Of a stretch of 64,000 nucleotides of DNA, positions 63,216-64,000 are shown piece by piece; the first letter of the stretch is position 1; each line of letters begins with the position of its first letter. The DNA is from Candidatus Microbacterium phytovorans (GTDB taxonomy: Bacteria; Actinomycetota; Actinomycetes; Actinomycetales; Microbacteriaceae). The translations under genes and the position numbers were made by a program. The stretch covers positions 930,001 through 994,000 of the forward strand of contig CP119321.1 of NCBI GenBank assembly GCA_029202445.1, written 5' to 3'. The notes beneath the pieces were generated by a model, which had not been told where the DNA came from, made no database searches, and worked only from the letters and a program-made list of their open reading frames with translations.

Positions 63216-64000
63216 ATGCTTCCCGAGCCGGCCGTCCTCGACGCCTCCTTCCTGTCATCCGACCTCGACGGGCTCGGCGTCACCTTCGGTCCGGACGGCG
63301 GCACACTTCGCGTCTGGTCGGCGCAGGCGACGTCGATGGAGGTCGTGCTCTTCGATGCGACCGACCTGGACTGGATCATCGACACCATCCCTCTCGAGCG
63401 GGGCCGCGGCGATGTCTGGCATGTCACCACGCCGGCCCTTGCACCGGGAGCGCGATACGCGCTGCGCGTCGACGGTCCCCACGGACACGGTGACACCTTC
63501 AATCCGGAGAGCCTCCTCGTCGAGCCCTATACCCGGGGCCTGGTGTCGGGCGGGCTCGGCGACTGGCGGTCGGTCGTCGTCGACTCCTCCTTCGACTGGG
63601 AGGGCGTAGCGAAGCCCGCCGTGCCGTGGGATCGCACCGTCATCTACGAAGCCCATCTCAAGGGGCTGACCAAGCGTCACCCCGCGGTACCGCCTGCTCT
63701 CCACGGCACCTACGCAGGGTTGGGACATCCCGCGATGATCGCCCACCTGCGGGCGCTGGGCGTCACGTCGATCGAGCTTCTCCCGATCCACGCCTTCGAG
63801 AGCGAACCCCGCCTCCTCCAGCACGGCCTCACGAACTACTGGGGTTACAACACACTCAACTTCTTCACGCCCCACGCCGACTACGCCACCGCCGAAAGCC
63901 GTTCTGCGGGACCCGACGCCGTCGTACGCGAGTTCAAGGAGATGGTCCGCAGCCTCCACGCGTCGGGCATCGAGGTCATTCTGGACGTCGTCTACAACCA
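63216..64000 (+). CDS. glgX: Glycogen debranching enzyme (3' part outside window)
   Basis: First 261 codons. N-terminal CBM48 domain (LGVTFGPDGGTLRVWSAQATSMEVVLFDATD), then VIYEAHLKGLTKRHPAVPPALHGTYAGLGHPAMIAHLRALGVTSIELLPIHAF and NYWGYNTLNFFTPHADYA, the GH13_11 TIM-barrel start; the frame runs off the window at DVVYN. GlgX/TreX hydrolyses alpha-1,6 branches of glycogen or phosphorylase limit dextrin. The distinction from TreZ rests on the LTKRHP and NYWGYNT segments. Confidence 0.92.
   Translation, partial: MLPEPAVLDASFLSSDLDGLGVTFGPDGGTLRVWSAQATSMEVVLFDATDLDWIIDTIPLERGRGDVWHVTTPALAPGARYALRVDGPHGHGDTFNPESLLVEPYTRGLVSGGLGDWRSVVVDSSFDWEGVAKPAVPWDRTVIYEAHLKGLTKRHPAVPPALHGTYAGLGHPAMIAHLRALGVTSIELLPIHAFESEPRLLQHGLTNYWGYNTLNFFTPHADYATAESRSAGPDAVVREFKEMVRSLHASGIEVILDVVYN

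Overview
The window is about 70 % G+C and reads as chromosomal DNA of a Microbacteriaceae actinobacterium, most like Microbacterium. Reasons are the tandem clpP1-clpP2, the GatCAB amidotransferase, the long eukaryote-like IleRS behind an ultrashort-stem-I T-box, an RNase E/G with a long acidic N-terminus, group II truncated globin, a ClpS/DUF2017 cluster, and dozens of GTG starts with -10 boxes (TANNNT) six or seven bases before the start codon. The species assignment is inference; no rRNA is present.

Layout: 1-8441 is mostly minus strand: rne/rng (partial), a VKOR membrane protein on the plus strand, then the overlapping ileS-folC-DUF4233-ndk series behind the ileS T-box leader. 8442-12014 holds a pentapeptide-repeat protein, valS and a small coupled gene. 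12062-16920 has a regulator/small protein/MFS operon facing a Dcp-type M3 peptidase across a periodic operator array, then a RibD/DHFR-fold protein. 16975-21327 is the proteostasis block clpX, clpP2, clpP1, tig. 21406-24512 starts with back-to-back tRNA-Pro and tRNA-Gly. It continues with a probable decayed integrative island: an ECF sigma/membrane partner pair, a broken and internally duplicated tyrosine integrase, a small membrane protein, and a 10-bp copy of the tRNA-Gly 3' end at the far edge. 24514-29404 holds a gamma-carbonic anhydrase, Dps, and an rpiB-nei-PaiB-amidohydrolase operon. 29461-34127 holds an ArsR-SulP transporter operon and pepN. 34234-41181 holds an ABC exporter followed by a LiaS-like kinase/NarL regulator pair, then an mscS-globin-FAD dehydrogenase operon. 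41187-46479 holds two thioesterases, ettA, a lipoprotein, a second SSB and a small protein. 46487-51849 holds a divergent MocR/YczE pair, tRNA-Arg, orn, tRNA-His, a zincin-ClpS-DUF2017 operon, a nucleoside kinase and a GerW-like protein. 51913-64000 holds dinB, gatCAB, an acyl-CoA ligase, ligA, mnmA, a cysteine desulfurase and the start of glgX.

How genes work together: the sulfur carrier route (cysteine desulfurase, then MnmA) ends in tRNA 2-thiouridine; GatCAB, IleRS, ValRS and four tRNA genes serve translation; ClpX/ClpP1P2, ClpS, trigger factor, Dcp and PepN cover folding, proteolysis and peptide recycling; LigA, DinB and Nei cover DNA maintenance.

Structure beyond genes: (i) the heptamer GGATGCC/GGCATCC occurs about 80 times by hand count, roughly five times a simple composition expectation, and forms the stems of two terminators; (ii) about twenty starts carry a leaderless promoter signature; (iii) three regulators (HTH_20-like, ArsR, MocR) have clear operator candidates beside their own starts.
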